Position numbers and translations under genes: made by a program. Under the pieces are notes generated by a model. It worked only from the letters and a program-made list of their open reading frames with translations. It made no database searches and was not told the origin of the DNA. Source: Halosimplex carlsbadense 2-9-1 (GTDB taxonomy: Archaea > Halobacteriota > Halobacteria > Halobacteriales > Haloarculaceae). Taken from it: DNA of 64,000 nucleotides. The stretch covers positions 28,469-92,468 of the forward strand of contig NZ_AOIU01000048.1 of NCBI RefSeq assembly GCF_000337455.1, read 5' to 3'. This document shows positions 16,955 through 25,544 of this stretch, piece by piece; the stretch's first letter is position 1, and every line of letters starts with the position of its first letter.

Positions 16955-17742
16955 CGCCCCCCGGAACTGTAGTGGTCGCTCTGGCGCTCGTGGCGGTCGT
17001 CGCCCTCGCGGCGCTGCTGGTACAGGCCCTGCTGTGACTGCTGGTTCATTCCGCTCTGCTGGTGCTGTTGCCGCTGCTGCTGTCGGCGGCCCTGCTGGTG
17101 GTGCGGGTTCTGCTCCCCTTGCTGGCCCTGCTGGCGGAACTGGCTCCCGTGGTTCCGCTGACGGAACTGATTCTGTTGCTGACCGCGGTGCTGCTGGGAC
17201 TGCTGACCGCCGTAGTCCTGCTGGACCCCGTAGGGCCCCTGGTCGTAGTCCTGCTGGCCGTACTGATCCCGCTGGCCGCCCTGCATGCCGCGCTGGCGAC
17301 GCTGGCCCCTCTCCTGGCTCTGCTGGCTCTGCTGGTGGCGCTGATTCTGCTGGTGGCTGCCCTGCTGATGCTGCTGGCGATGCTGTTGCCCCTGCTGGGC
17401 TTGCTGTCCCTGTTGGTGGTGGCTCTGCTGGTGCTGCTGGGCTTGCTGTCCCTGTTGCTGGTGCTGTTGCTGCTGGCCTTGCTGGTGCTGTTGCTGCTGG
17501 TCCTGACGGTTCACCTGGTTGAACTGCTGCTGGCCGCGGCGGTGGTGCTGGAACTCATGCTGTTGCTGCTGGTGGCCTTGCTGCTGACCGCGTGTCCCTC
17601 GCTGTTGGTGGCCCTGCTGCTGGTGGCGCTGATTCTGCTGGTGGCCCTGCTGCTGGTGGCCTCCTTGCTGGGCCTGCTGGTGCCGCGATCGGTTCGATCG
17701 TCGGTCGTACTGGTCACTGCGGTTCGAACTGTGTCGGTTCAT
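16951..17742 (-). CDS. Gln/His-rich low-complexity protein
   Basis: Of these 263 residues, about 109 are Gln by my count, with His, Arg, Gly, Asn and Ser making up most of the rest; only about 15 are Asp or Glu. There is no folded domain, membrane segment or signal peptide. The repeats are built from short QQGHQQ, QQHQQ and QQGQQ units. In a proteome adapted to molar salt by surface acidity this composition is extreme. It resembles prion-like or condensate-forming segments of eukaryotic RNA-binding proteins. It is the first gene of a coupled pair with a PRC-barrel protein. An ORF of leucine-rich codons on the opposite strand is a shadow of the CAG repeats. Biased repeats also favour slippage. 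Confidence 0.72.
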   Translation of the reverse strand: MNRHSSNRSDQYDRRSNRSRHQQAQQGGHQQQGHQQNQRHQQQGHQQRGTRGQQQGHQQQQHEFQHHRRGQQQFNQVNRQDQQQQHQQGQQQQHQQQGQQAQQHQQSHHQQGQQAQQGQQHRQQHQQGSHQQNQRHQQSQQSQERGQRRQRGMQGGQRDQYGQQDYDQGPYGVQQDYGGQQSQQHRGQQQNQFRQRNHGSQFRQQGQQGEQNPHHQQGRRQQQRQQHQQSGMNQQSQQGLYQQRREGDDRHERQSDHYSSGGR

Positions 17743-17884
17743 GGTAAGATGACGGGCGAGTACCGTCGGTCGGTACGCCGAGCCCGGATCGGTGGTGTGG
17801 TCGGACGCGGTTAGTTAGGCGGCGCTTAGCGTCCGGCCCTCGCTCGTCGCGCTCGACCGCCTCCCGTCGGCAGCGACGGTGGGG

Positions 17885-18217
17885 TCAGGCGGGCGAGTCG
17901 TCGGCCAGGCGGACGGTCCCGGAGTCGGGGTCGAACTCGAGTACGCCGTAGTCGTCGAGCATCGGCAACTGCCCGTGGTAGAACCAGGTCTGGACGCGCT
18001 TGGCCACGTCGGGCGAGATGTCGTCCGGGTCCGTGTCGGTGATCTGGGCGACGACGTACGTCGCCACCTCCGACACGCTGGCCGGTTCGTCGGCGTCCCG
18101 GAGGTACTTCAGCAGGTAGCGGCAGTGCGGGTCCTCTAGCGCGTCCGCGAGGCGCTCGTCCCTGGTCTCAGTCTCGCGTCTGTCGACGACTGCGGTTTCG
18201 TCAGCCCCGTGGGTCAT
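17885..18217 (-). CDS. Winged-helix DNA-binding protein (haloarchaeal DUF7344-like)
   Basis: This protein of about 110 residues has the haloarchaeal wHTH pattern: ALEDPHCRYLLKYLRDADEP (helix 1), VSEVATYVVAQ (helix 2), and DVAKRVQTWFYHGQLPMLDDYGVLEFD (recognition helix and wing). These small regulators resemble the DUF7344 type, which usually acts as a transcription regulator of nearby genes. The ATG at 18217 (MTHGADETA) is preferred to a GTG three codons upstream. It is divergent from the coiled-coil gene at 18361 and sits upstream of the Gln-rich/PRC pair, which it might control. Confidence 0.75.
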   Translation of the reverse strand: MTHGADETAVVDRRETETRDERLADALEDPHCRYLLKYLRDADEPASVSEVATYVVAQITDTDPDDISPDVAKRVQTWFYHGQLPMLDDYGVLEFDPDSGTVRLADDSPA

Positions 18218-18360
18218 GCATGACACGTTTCTCCCCTATCGGCATGAGCCACGTGCCTAAAGGAATAGACGTGCACCACCGCACCTGCCGTGATTCGTCG
18301 GTAGCGTACCGCTCGCTGTCAGACCGGGGGTCTTTCCGGCGCGAGCGCCTACGTTCGGGC

Positions 18361-18702
18361 ATGCACGACCGGTTAGCCAAGGCCAGAGACGCCATCGACG
18401 AGGCCAGGACACTCGCCGACGACGCGGCCGTCGTGGAGCAACTCGCCTCCGTCCGGCAGGGGGTCGAACGCCTCGACGACGCCCTCGGCGATGGCACGGC
18501 AGCGACCGGCAATCTCGACGCGCCGGAGGCGGGCGAGCGACTCGGCTCGATCGAACGGCAGATCGTGTCCCTGGCGGACGAGGTCGACGGGCTCGTCGCC
18601 TCGCACCTCTCGACGGCGAGGGACGAGATCGACGCCTTCCGCCGGGAGTCGGCGCCCGACTGGGAGGCGCCGACCGGTACCGAACGCGAGGGCGGCGAGT
18701 GA
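18361..18702 (+). CDS. Helical haloarchaeal small protein (DUF7553-like)
   Basis: This 113-residue acidic protein begins MHDRLAKARDAIDEARTLADD. It is helical throughout (heptads of Leu and Val around VEQLASVRQGVERLDDAL and RLGSIERQIVSLADEVDGLV) and probably forms a helical bundle or coiled coil. The start resembles small haloarchaeal proteins of the DUF7553 group, which have no known function. It has no Cys and no membrane segment. It is transcribed divergently from the winged-helix gene, convergent with the membrane protein gene at 18749. Confidence 0.6.
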   Translation: MHDRLAKARDAIDEARTLADDAAVVEQLASVRQGVERLDDALGDGTAATGNLDAPEAGERLGSIERQIVSLADEVDGLVASHLSTARDEIDAFRRESAPDWEAPTGTEREGGE

Positions 18703-18748
18703 ACACGACCGCCGGGCGAACGCGCTCGGCGCGGCGACGACCGGCGAC

Positions 18749-19483
18749 TCACGTCGCCAGGAGGACGACGGTGTAGAACGCGGCGCCGGCGACGAACGGG
18801 AGGAACCTGCTGCTGCGGTCGCTGGGGAGTTCCTCTCGGACGACGTTGAGGACGATCCCGCCGGCGAGGAAGGCGAAGAGGAGGCCGAGCGTCGAACGCG
18901 CGAGTTCGGTGAGGAACCCCACGGCCGTGCCGGCCAGGACGGCCGCGGCGAGCACCCAGCGACCCCGCCGGTGGTACGCCGTCTCGTGCTGGGACTCCAG
19001 CGTCACGTCGTTGAGCAGGAAGTGGGTTCCCAGCGCGACCGCGAACAACAGCAGGTTCTCGACGGCGGGCGTCTCCTGGTGGACGAGCAGGTAGCCGGCG
19101 ATGGCGTTGTAGGCCCCGTACGAGGCGACGTGGATGCGGAAGACCCAGGGGGTCGGGCGGTCGTCGTCCGACTCCGCGGCCGACTGCCGAGCCAGCCGTT
19201 CGAGGCCGTAGAAGGTGACGAACCCGATCAGCACGACGAGGTACACGTCTCGATCGCTCGGCACCGGGAGCATCGGGTGGCGCTCGACCGGTCCGTGGAA
19301 CTCGTCGATCTCCGGAAGGACGTGGACGAAGACGTACGCGATCGAAACGCCGCCGCCGAACGAGAGGAGTCCTCCCTCGGAGAGGCGGTCGAGGAGCGGG
19401 GCGCTCCGCGTCAGGACGTGGACGCTCGCGAGCGCGAGCGACAGCACCGCCGGCAGCAGCGCGACCGGCCCGAGCTGGGTCAT
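18749..19483 (-). CDS. ZIP-like integral membrane protein
   Basis: This 244-residue protein has about eight membrane helices, starting LGPVALLPAVLSLALASVHVL. The first half has SFGGGVSIAYVFVHVLPEI, in which a His in a helix next to a conserved Pro recalls the HNxPEG-type metal site of ZIP transporters. The C-terminal part (AFLAGGIVLNVVREELP followed by FVAGAAFYTVVLL) matches the last helices of the ZIP family. The core metal-site motif is weak, so transport of zinc is an inference. Haloarchaea have many such ZIP-like proteins without known substrate. Confidence 0.6.
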   Translation of the reverse strand: MTQLGPVALLPAVLSLALASVHVLTRSAPLLDRLSEGGLLSFGGGVSIAYVFVHVLPEIDEFHGPVERHPMLPVPSDRDVYLVVLIGFVTFYGLERLARQSAAESDDDRPTPWVFRIHVASYGAYNAIAGYLLVHQETPAVENLLLFAVALGTHFLLNDVTLESQHETAYHRRGRWVLAAAVLAGTAVGFLTELARSTLGLLFAFLAGGIVLNVVREELPSDRSSRFLPFVAGAAFYTVVLLAT

Positions 19484-19565
19484 CGCCGCGGCTCACCCTG
19501 TCGCGCCCGGGGCGCGTCGGCTCGCGCCTGCCTTGGACGGGCGGGAGGGAACTCACGCCGCCGTC

Positions 19566-20384
19566 TCAGGCGTCGTCGCAATCCCTGAGTGCGGACAGGT
19601 CGGTCGGTGCGGGGGTTTCGGCCCCGCCGTCGGTCACCGTTCCGCCGTCGGTGGCGGCCGAGCCGCTGGGTTCGGGCGTCGCCGAGCGAGCCGTACCCAT
19701 CCAGCGGTCGATGTTCTCGGCGACGTAGGAGTGGCCGCCCCAGCCCAGCGCGACGCCGGCGCCGATAGCGACGGCGGCCGCCAGGCCCCAGGCGAACGCC
19801 TCGGCGAACGTGTAGAGGATGCCCACGTCGATCCCCATCGTGTCGAGGCCGATGACGATGGCGGTGAAATACAGGAACATCCGGGTTCCCGTCGCGAACC
19901 ACGACGTGTAGGCGGTCTGGGTGGCGGCGCGGGTCCGCATGATCGCGTCGCCGATGAAGTCGGCGACCACGAAGCCGAGCACGATCACGGCCAACCCGGC
20001 GACGAACGCGGGCAGGTACGAGACGGCCGTCGTCACCCACTCGGAGAGCACCTGGATCGCCAGGACGTTGGCCGCCGCCAGGATGGCCAGCGCGTAGACG
20101 AACCACTTCGCGAGTTCGCCGAACGTCGACGACACCGCCCGGCGTGACCCGCCCATGATCCGCCCCAGAGGCGTGTCCATGGCCATCGTGTCGAGGCCGA
20201 TCCGGTCGGTCAGCGACCGGACCGCCGACCCGACCGCGGTGCCGACCGCCCAGCCAACCAGGAGGACGACGAGCGCGCCGACCAGCCGCGGCAGGAAGGC
20301 GACGACCCCGGCGACGGTCTCTTCGAGGAACGGGGGGATCTCGACCTGTGCGACGGTGTGGAACTGGTCTATCCTGGGTGACAT
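19566..20384 (-). CDS. MscS-type conserved-helix membrane protein
   Basis: This protein of 272 residues begins MSPRIDQFHTVAQVEIPPFL and has five to six membrane segments, each followed by a soluble charged loop. It contains the conserved TM-helix pattern (Pfam PF05552-like) twice: FLPRLVGALVVLLVGWAVGT and YLPAFVAGLAVIVLGFVVADFIGDAI. That repeat and the GLDTMAMDTPLG / GLDTMGIDVGIL loops are seen in haloarchaeal mechanosensitive-channel-like proteins. The beta-domain of full MscS is missing; only a short Thr/Gly-rich tail follows. It may be a small channel or an accessory subunit. The ATG at 20384 is chosen because upstream codons are not haloarchaeal in bias. Confidence 0.75.
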   Translation of the reverse strand: MSPRIDQFHTVAQVEIPPFLEETVAGVVAFLPRLVGALVVLLVGWAVGTAVGSAVRSLTDRIGLDTMAMDTPLGRIMGGSRRAVSSTFGELAKWFVYALAILAAANVLAIQVLSEWVTTAVSYLPAFVAGLAVIVLGFVVADFIGDAIMRTRAATQTAYTSWFATGTRMFLYFTAIVIGLDTMGIDVGILYTFAEAFAWGLAAAVAIGAGVALGWGGHSYVAENIDRWMGTARSATPEPSGSAATDGGTVTDGGAETPAPTDLSALRDCDDA

Positions 20385-20542
20385 CGTCGGCTCGTTCGGG
20401 CGCACGACCGGAAAGTCGGCAGGTTGCGCTCGCAACCACGAGCCGGAACTCACGGCCAAACGGCCGGTATGCCGCCGATACCGGGCGGGCGGTCGGTGAA
20501 CTGACTGTGGCCTTTTCCGGCGTCCGCGCGAACCCCTCACCG

Positions 20543-21895
20543 ATGTCCGGAAACCGAGACACATCGCGAGAGAGCCAGATCACGACCGACACGGACACGA
20601 TCCGCGGCTGGGGGGACACGCACGAGCTGACCCCCGTCCGATACGAGGAGGACGGGGAGACCCGTCTGGCGCTGGTCCGCGAGTCCGAGATGGGTGAGCA
20701 CCACGACCGGATGGACTGGGGCGACTTCGAGGGAGAACTGCGCGACCGCGAGATGGTCGTCGTCCGCCACGACGAGTCGGCGGGCGACGTGGACGTGGTC
20801 GAGCGCACCGAGGCGGTCGGCACCGCCGCGCTCACGACCGAGGAGGTCGAGGAGGAGCTGATCGAGGGGGAGACGATCGAGTCGGAGTTCACCGAGCGGG
20901 CGGTCGTCGAACACACCGTCGTCGAGGAGGTGACCGTCGAGAGCGAGGTCACCGACCGCGAGATGGTCGAGTCCGACACCGTCGACGCCGAGCTGATCAC
21001 CCGTGACGTGGAGCACTGCGAGGTCACGAGCGTCGACACGACCGACGCGGGCATCGAGGCGCTCGGCACGTTCGGGACCGGCACGCGCTCGGACCTCGCC
21101 TGCGACGTGGCGGTCACGATCGACGAGGCCTGGACGGTCACGAAGGAGAACGTCGAGCGGATCACCATCGAGAGCCGGATCGTCGAGGCCGACGTCGAGG
21201 AGACCGAGACGGTCGAGTCCGACACCGTCCGGGAGACCGTCGACATCGAGGGCGTCGAACGCACCGTTCTGGAGGGCGAACTCGTCGACTCGCCGGAGAC
21301 CGCCCGGGTCGCTGTCGAGGAGGGCAACGTCGAGAGCCGCTTCCGCGAGGACGACGCCATCGAGACCCACCTGCTGCGCAGCCAGACGATCGAGGAGGAG
21401 GTGTCGATTCGCCGCGAGGTGACGGGCGAGATCGCCGACGCCGAGACGCTCGCGTCGGAGACGATCTCGCACGCGGCCGTCGAGAGCGAGATCGTCGACG
21501 CCGCCGACTACGACAGAGAACTCGCAGTGGGGCCGTCGACGACGGCCGACGAACGGACCGCCGGCGTCGACGATACCGAGACTCTGGAGGCCGACGAACC
21601 GGCGACGGAGGAGCCGGCGACCGCCGAGCGGTCGGCCGGCGAGACGGCCCGGATCGAGCCGACCGACGACGACGTCGGTAAGACGGTCGTCAACGCCAGC
21701 GGCGACGAGGTCGGGATGGTCTCGGCCGTCGAGAACGACCGGATGTACGTCGACCCCCACCCCTCGATCACCGACCGCATCCGCACGGCGCTGGGGTGGG
21801 GGAGCGACGACGACGACACCTACCCCGTCGACGAGGAGCACGTCTCCCGCATCGAGGACGACGAGGTCGTCCTCGGCGTCGACCGCCAGGGGTAG
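20543..21895 (+). CDS. Val/Glu-rich repeat protein with C-terminal PRC-barrel
   Basis: This very acidic 450-residue protein has a short N-terminal part (about 1-90). A long region of short repeats follows (about 95-340), in which hydrophobic Val, Ile and Thr alternate with Glu, Asp and Ser: ESEFTERAVVEHTVVEEVTVESEVTDREMVES-type runs with irregular spacing of about 10 residues. The strand-turn periodicity suggests a beta-solenoid. After an Ala/Glu-rich linker comes a PRC-barrel-like half (about 380-450) with DVGKTVVNASGDEVG and MYVDPHPS, like the small proteins at 16715 and 32228. No Cys pairs or signal peptide are present. Function is unknown to me. Confidence 0.75.
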   Translation: MSGNRDTSRESQITTDTDTIRGWGDTHELTPVRYEEDGETRLALVRESEMGEHHDRMDWGDFEGELRDREMVVVRHDESAGDVDVVERTEAVGTAALTTEEVEEELIEGETIESEFTERAVVEHTVVEEVTVESEVTDREMVESDTVDAELITRDVEHCEVTSVDTTDAGIEALGTFGTGTRSDLACDVAVTIDEAWTVTKENVERITIESRIVEADVEETETVESDTVRETVDIEGVERTVLEGELVDSPETARVAVEEGNVESRFREDDAIETHLLRSQTIEEEVSIRREVTGEIADAETLASETISHAAVESEIVDAADYDRELAVGPSTTADERTAGVDDTETLEADEPATEEPATAERSAGETARIEPTDDDVGKTVVNASGDEVGMVSAVENDRMYVDPHPSITDRIRTALGWGSDDDDTYPVDEEHVSRIEDDEVVLGVDRQG

Positions 21896-21941
21896 TCGAC
21901 CGGCTCGCCGACGCCGGGCGCTCCGAGCGGTCGCGGCCGGC

Positions 21942-22400
21942 TCAGACGGGGACCCAGGAGACGACCTCCGCCGACGGTGACGATCCGTCGGGGCAGCGGA
22001 CGGTCGCGTTGCGACGGGCGTTCGCCGGCACGTTCTCGACGGTCACCCGTCGCGTCGGCGACGGGCAGGCGACGCCGACGGTCGCCGAGACGAGCCCGGC
22101 GTCACCGTCGTTGCGCAGCGTCACGCCGTAGTACGTCCCGTTCCCGTCGATATCGAGTTCGCCGGTCACGCTGGCCGAGGGGTCGGCCGCCGACCCAGCG
22201 GCGTACGCCTGCCAGGCGGCGAACCCGAACAGGCCGACGGTGACCGCGAGCGCGAGAACCATCACCACCCGCTCGGCCGTCGAGACCTGCGCCGCCTCGG
22301 GGGTCTCGGCTTCCCCGCTGTCGTCGGTGTCGGGGTGGCGCGGGCTGTCGCTGCGGCCGTCGCTCACGTCTCGGGCGTCGTCCTGGTCGTCGTCGGTCAC
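21942..22400 (-). CDS. TIGR02588-like membrane-anchored protein
   Basis: This 152-residue protein has an acidic cytosolic N-terminus (about 40 residues), one membrane helix (about 45-67) and an external C-terminal domain with GNGTYYGVTLRNDGDAGLVSATVGV, a beta-sandwich-like pattern with two cysteines (ACPSP and RCPDG). Its size, topology and position match the conserved hypothetical family TIGR02588, which in many bacteria and archaea is always next to TIGR02587 membrane proteins. It overlaps the end of that partner gene by 4 bases here, supporting the pairing. The biochemical role of the pair is unknown. Confidence 0.72.
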   Translation of the reverse strand: MTDDDQDDARDVSDGRSDSPRHPDTDDSGEAETPEAAQVSTAERVVMVLALAVTVGLFGFAAWQAYAAGSAADPSASVTGELDIDGNGTYYGVTLRNDGDAGLVSATVGVACPSPTRRVTVENVPANARRNATVRCPDGSSPSAEVVSWVPV

Positions 22401-23218
22401 AGGACCACCTCGCCGGCGCTGGCGCCGGTCGCCGCGGGGAACCCGAGGACGACCGTCAACTGGACGGCCTCCCCGAGGCCGCGGCCGTCGAACTGTCCGA
22501 ACCCGAGCAGCAGGACGACCGAGACGACGAGCGCGACGGCGTAGGCGGTCGCCGCGGTCCCCAGCTGGAGGAGGTGGGTCCGGCCTTCGATGCGGTCGCG
22601 GTGGCCGCGGAACTCCAGCTCGTGGAGGACGAGGTGGACGACGACGACCGAGAGGACGACAACCGCCGCCAGGCGCGCCCAGCCGGCGTTGCGAGCGATG
22701 ACGACCACCTCCTCGGTCGGCGCCACGGGGAGCGAGAGGAAGACGGCGCCGAGCGTGAAGACGGTCAGGTTGTGCGGGAACGCCTCCTCCTCGATGGGCG
22801 CGTCGGTCTCGCCGAGCAGGCGGTTGGCCAGCGCGGCGCCGAAGCCGAACGGGACCGACTGGACCAGCGCGAGGCGGACCACCGAGGAGGGGGAGTCACC
22901 CAGCTCGACGACGCCGAACGCGAACAGCACCACCAGCGCGGCGACGATGCTCTGGGTCACCAGCTCGGCGAAGTCGGCGACGACCCGGAGCGTGGATTCG
23001 GTCGGGTCGCCGTCGAGCTGGCGGAAACCGACGCTCCGCACGAGGACGAACACGGCCGCGAGCCCGACGGCCGCGAAGATCAGCAGGTGGAGGATGGGCA
23101 GCCGCCAGCTGAGCCACCACGTCTCCATCGTCACCAGCATCGAGACGCCGACGACCAGCAGGGCGCCGGCGACGCCGCGGCCCTGTGTGCGCAACTCCGC
23201 GAGGACAGCGTTCGCCAT
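22397..23218 (-). CDS. TIGR02587-like integral membrane protein
   Basis: This 273-residue protein has about eight helices. Its N-terminus contains METWWLSW (residues 31-38), the characteristic MExWW signature of the TIGR02587 membrane family, preceded by GVAGALLVVGVSMLVT. Later helices include VTQSIVAALVVLFAFGV and VQSVPFGFGAALANRLLG. The downstream gene overlaps by 4 bases (ATGA) and matches the partner family TIGR02588, so the two are a coupled operon. A transport or envelope function is likely but not shown. Confidence 0.78.
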   Translation of the reverse strand: MANAVLAELRTQGRGVAGALLVVGVSMLVTMETWWLSWRLPILHLLIFAAVGLAAVFVLVRSVGFRQLDGDPTESTLRVVADFAELVTQSIVAALVVLFAFGVVELGDSPSSVVRLALVQSVPFGFGAALANRLLGETDAPIEEEAFPHNLTVFTLGAVFLSLPVAPTEEVVVIARNAGWARLAAVVVLSVVVVHLVLHELEFRGHRDRIEGRTHLLQLGTAATAYAVALVVSVVLLLGFGQFDGRGLGEAVQLTVVLGFPAATGASAGEVVL

Positions 23219-23324
23219 ATCCCCCGGCTTGGACGGCCATCGGTAAATGAAATCCGTCGTTTCCCCGCGAATGTCCGGTGTAGCGGCCGCTTACCGTCGG
23301 TGCGACCGCGTTCGAAGCGGGTGA

Positions 23325-23597
23325 TCAGTCCTCCCAGAGGAGTTCGAGCGAGAGCTCGGCGGTACACTCCGGTCCCTGGACCTGCCCGGCGTTCTCGTCG
23401 ACCTCGACGTCGTCCTCGTCGAGGTAGTTCGGGCAGTGCCCGTCCTCGATAACCTGCATGACCGTGACGGTCGTCCCGCAGGCCGGGCAGTCGAGGGCGT
23501 TACCGTCCTCGGTTTCGAGGATCGCGTCGGGCCCGAGCGTCATCCGGGCGCCACTGGTCGCGTCGCTGTCGCCGTCGGCGCTTTCGCTGTCGGTCAT
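23325..23597 (-). CDS. Small acidic zinc-binding protein (DUF7837-like)
   Basis: This 90-residue protein has an acidic N-terminus (about 30 residues) and a C-terminal part with CPACG and a later HCPNY and PECTAEL (Cys at four positions), consistent with a zinc ribbon. The rest of the C-terminus (ELSLELLWED) is acidic. Small haloarchaeal zinc-binding proteins of this size are common and mostly uncharacterised. The ATG at 23597 (MTDSESADG) is chosen over one 24 codons upstream, because the upstream codons are Arg-rich and overlap the divergent promoter of the acetyltransferase. Confidence 0.6.
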   Translation of the reverse strand: MTDSESADGDSDATSGARMTLGPDAILETEDGNALDCPACGTTVTVMQVIEDGHCPNYLDEDDVEVDENAGQVQGPECTAELSLELLWED

Positions 23598-23677
23598 CGG
23601 TGGTCTCGCTTGGAGTCCCCGGCGGAAAAGCCCCGGGCCGCCCCGACGTTTACGGGGTCGGCGATCCAACTCCGTCT

Positions 23678-24427
23678 ATGGAGATCAGAGACGCCAGAGC
23701 GAGCGATGCAGCGGGGATCGCCGACACGGCGCGCGCATCGCTGCGCGACTCGTACGACTTCCTCGACGAGGGGATCGTCGACGAGGTGGTCGACGAGTGG
23801 TACGACGGCGAGCGCGTCGCCGACGGCGTGAACGAGGAGGCGAGCGCCTGGATGGTCGCCGAGGACGGCGACGAGGTCGTCGGGTTCGTTCAGGGGGCGC
23901 TCGTCGACGCCGAGCCGCCGGTGGGCGAGATCCACTGGCTCCACGTCGCGCCCGACGCCCGCGAGGAGGGACTCGCGCGGCAACTCCTCGGCGGGATCCA
24001 GGAGACCTTCGAGAAGCGCGGCGCCGGCCGGCTCCGCGGGACCGTCCTCGCCGAACACGACGAGGGCTGGTCGTTCTACGAAGCCGACGGTTTCGACCGC
24101 GCCGACGAACGCGAGGTGACCGTCGCCGGCGACGACCACGCCGAGTACGTCTACGAGCGGGCGATCGACGCGACGGCCGAGGAACTGGTCGTCGAACCGG
24201 TCGAGACGCCGGCCGGTGAGCTGTTCGTGAACTTCAGCGAGGGCGAACGCGGGTCGGAGGCGCCGTTCTACGCCGCCTACCGGACGGACGACCTGCAGGA
24301 GAAGTACGGCTGGTACTGCAGCAACTGCGAGTCGGTCAGCACGGCGATGGACTCGATGGGCCGCGTCGAGTGCAATGACTGCGGGAACAGCCGGAAGGCG
24401 ACCCGGTGGGACGCCTCGTACCTGTAG
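23678..24427 (+). CDS. GNAT N-acetyltransferase with C-terminal zinc ribbon
   Basis: This 249-residue protein begins with a GNAT domain (about 1-165). The acetyl-CoA loop appears as LHVAPDAREEGLARQLLGGI, and the core strands EIHWLHV and RGTVLAEHDEGWSFYEADGF are typical. The C-terminus has a zinc ribbon with CSNC (214-217) and CNDC (232-235), and a short linking domain lies between. The combination points to acetylation of a protein or nucleic-acid-associated substrate, because zinc ribbons often recruit to RNA or protein targets. The ATG at 23678 begins MEIRDARAS, the usual GNAT start. It is divergent from the small zinc protein. Confidence 0.82.
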   Translation: MEIRDARASDAAGIADTARASLRDSYDFLDEGIVDEVVDEWYDGERVADGVNEEASAWMVAEDGDEVVGFVQGALVDAEPPVGEIHWLHVAPDAREEGLARQLLGGIQETFEKRGAGRLRGTVLAEHDEGWSFYEADGFDRADEREVTVAGDDHAEYVYERAIDATAEELVVEPVETPAGELFVNFSEGERGSEAPFYAAYRTDDLQEKYGWYCSNCESVSTAMDSMGRVECNDCGNSRKATRWDASYL

Positions 24428-24626
24428 CCGCGGCGGTCCTGCGTGGCGCTTCGGGCGTTTGCCGGTCGCTCACGGCCGGGATCGACCGGTAAGACCGGCT
24501 TACCCCCGAAGGATTTAGGCGACCGGCGCTCGTACGGAGCGAGGACGGAACCGCCCGATGACGGTCGACTCACGGGGTCGAGCGCGGTCGAGCCGACCCC
24601 CGGCGACCGCGGGCGACCGCACACCT

Positions 24627-25322
24627 ATGACGCGTTCGAGAAACACACAAGCGTCACTGTCCGAATCGCCGCTGGTGCCGGCCGAGCGGGCCGACGGCGC
24701 GCGACTGGACGAGGCCTCGCGCCGGGCGTGGTCGGAGGCGATGACCGTCCGGCCGTTCGGCGACGCCTACCTGGTCGACTGCGACGACGGCACCCGCTAC
24801 GTCTCGCTGGCACCGAGCAACTGCTCCTGCGGCGACTCGCCGGCCGAGGACCGCTGTGAGCACGTCCGCCGCGTGGCGATCGAGATCAACCTCGGCAGGG
24901 TCCCGCCGCCCTCCGAACGGGCGGTCCCCTGCGCGGGGTGTGACCGTCGAGTCGCCGTCTCCGCGGCGGATTCGCCGCCGCCGCTGTGCGCGGAGTGCCA
25001 CCTGGCCCCGGGCGACCTCGTGGTCGACGAGGCGGGCGACGGCGAGACGCCGCTCCTCGTGGTGTCCGAACCGGGCCGACCCGCGGACGTGGTCGCGCTG
25101 GCCGACGGCGACCGGTCCGTCGCCGACTACCCGGGAAACGACGGATACGCCGCCGACGAGCCCGTCGTCGAGGTGGTCTATCCGCGGTCGGTCTCCACCG
25201 ACCGACCGCCGCGGCGGTACCGCTTCCCGCTCGCCCGGCTGCAGCGGCCCGACCGCGGCGACCGCCCGCCCGAACGCGACGACGGTCGCGGCTCCGGAAC
25301 CACCGTCGTCGACGACGAGTGA
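24627..25322 (+). CDS. SWIM zinc-finger protein
   Basis: This 231-residue protein has a SWIM finger in its first half: SNCSCGDSPAEDRCEH (C-x-C-x(n)-C-x-H spacing), with surrounding YVSLAP and HVRRVAIEINLG. A second cysteine set, CAGCDRR and LCAEC, follows at about residues 103-130 and could form another zinc ribbon. The C-terminus is acidic and Pro/Arg-rich. SWIM proteins bind DNA or protein and often act with recombination or transcription partners. The ATG at 24627 (MTRSRNTQAS) is chosen, and an alternative lies 23 codons upstream. No operon partner is evident. Confidence 0.72.
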   Translation: MTRSRNTQASLSESPLVPAERADGARLDEASRRAWSEAMTVRPFGDAYLVDCDDGTRYVSLAPSNCSCGDSPAEDRCEHVRRVAIEINLGRVPPPSERAVPCAGCDRRVAVSAADSPPPLCAECHLAPGDLVVDEAGDGETPLLVVSEPGRPADVVALADGDRSVADYPGNDGYAADEPVVEVVYPRSVSTDRPPRRYRFPLARLQRPDRGDRPPERDDGRGSGTTVVDDE

Positions 25323-25544
25323 CGGCGCGCTCGCGGCTTCTCGACGGCGAGCGACGGGGGAGTCGCGGTCGGCCCGCTCGCGGTCGATGCTGGCACGGTT
25401 CGCGGTCGTTCGCTTGCGAGCGCCGGGCGAAGATTTAGATACGTTACTCGGCAGTAGCCCGACCCTTGCGCGGCCGTAACCCGGCACTTGCAACGGTGGG
25501 CTGTGTATACTATTGGGGGCCGGCGGGGTACGCGGAGACATCGA

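Noticed and set aside
17062-17814. Long plus-strand frame of 250 codons rich in Leu opposite the Gln-rich protein
   Set aside because: It is the antisense reading of CAG/CAA codons (CTG/TTG runs), has no family features, and its codon-position bias belongs to the other strand.
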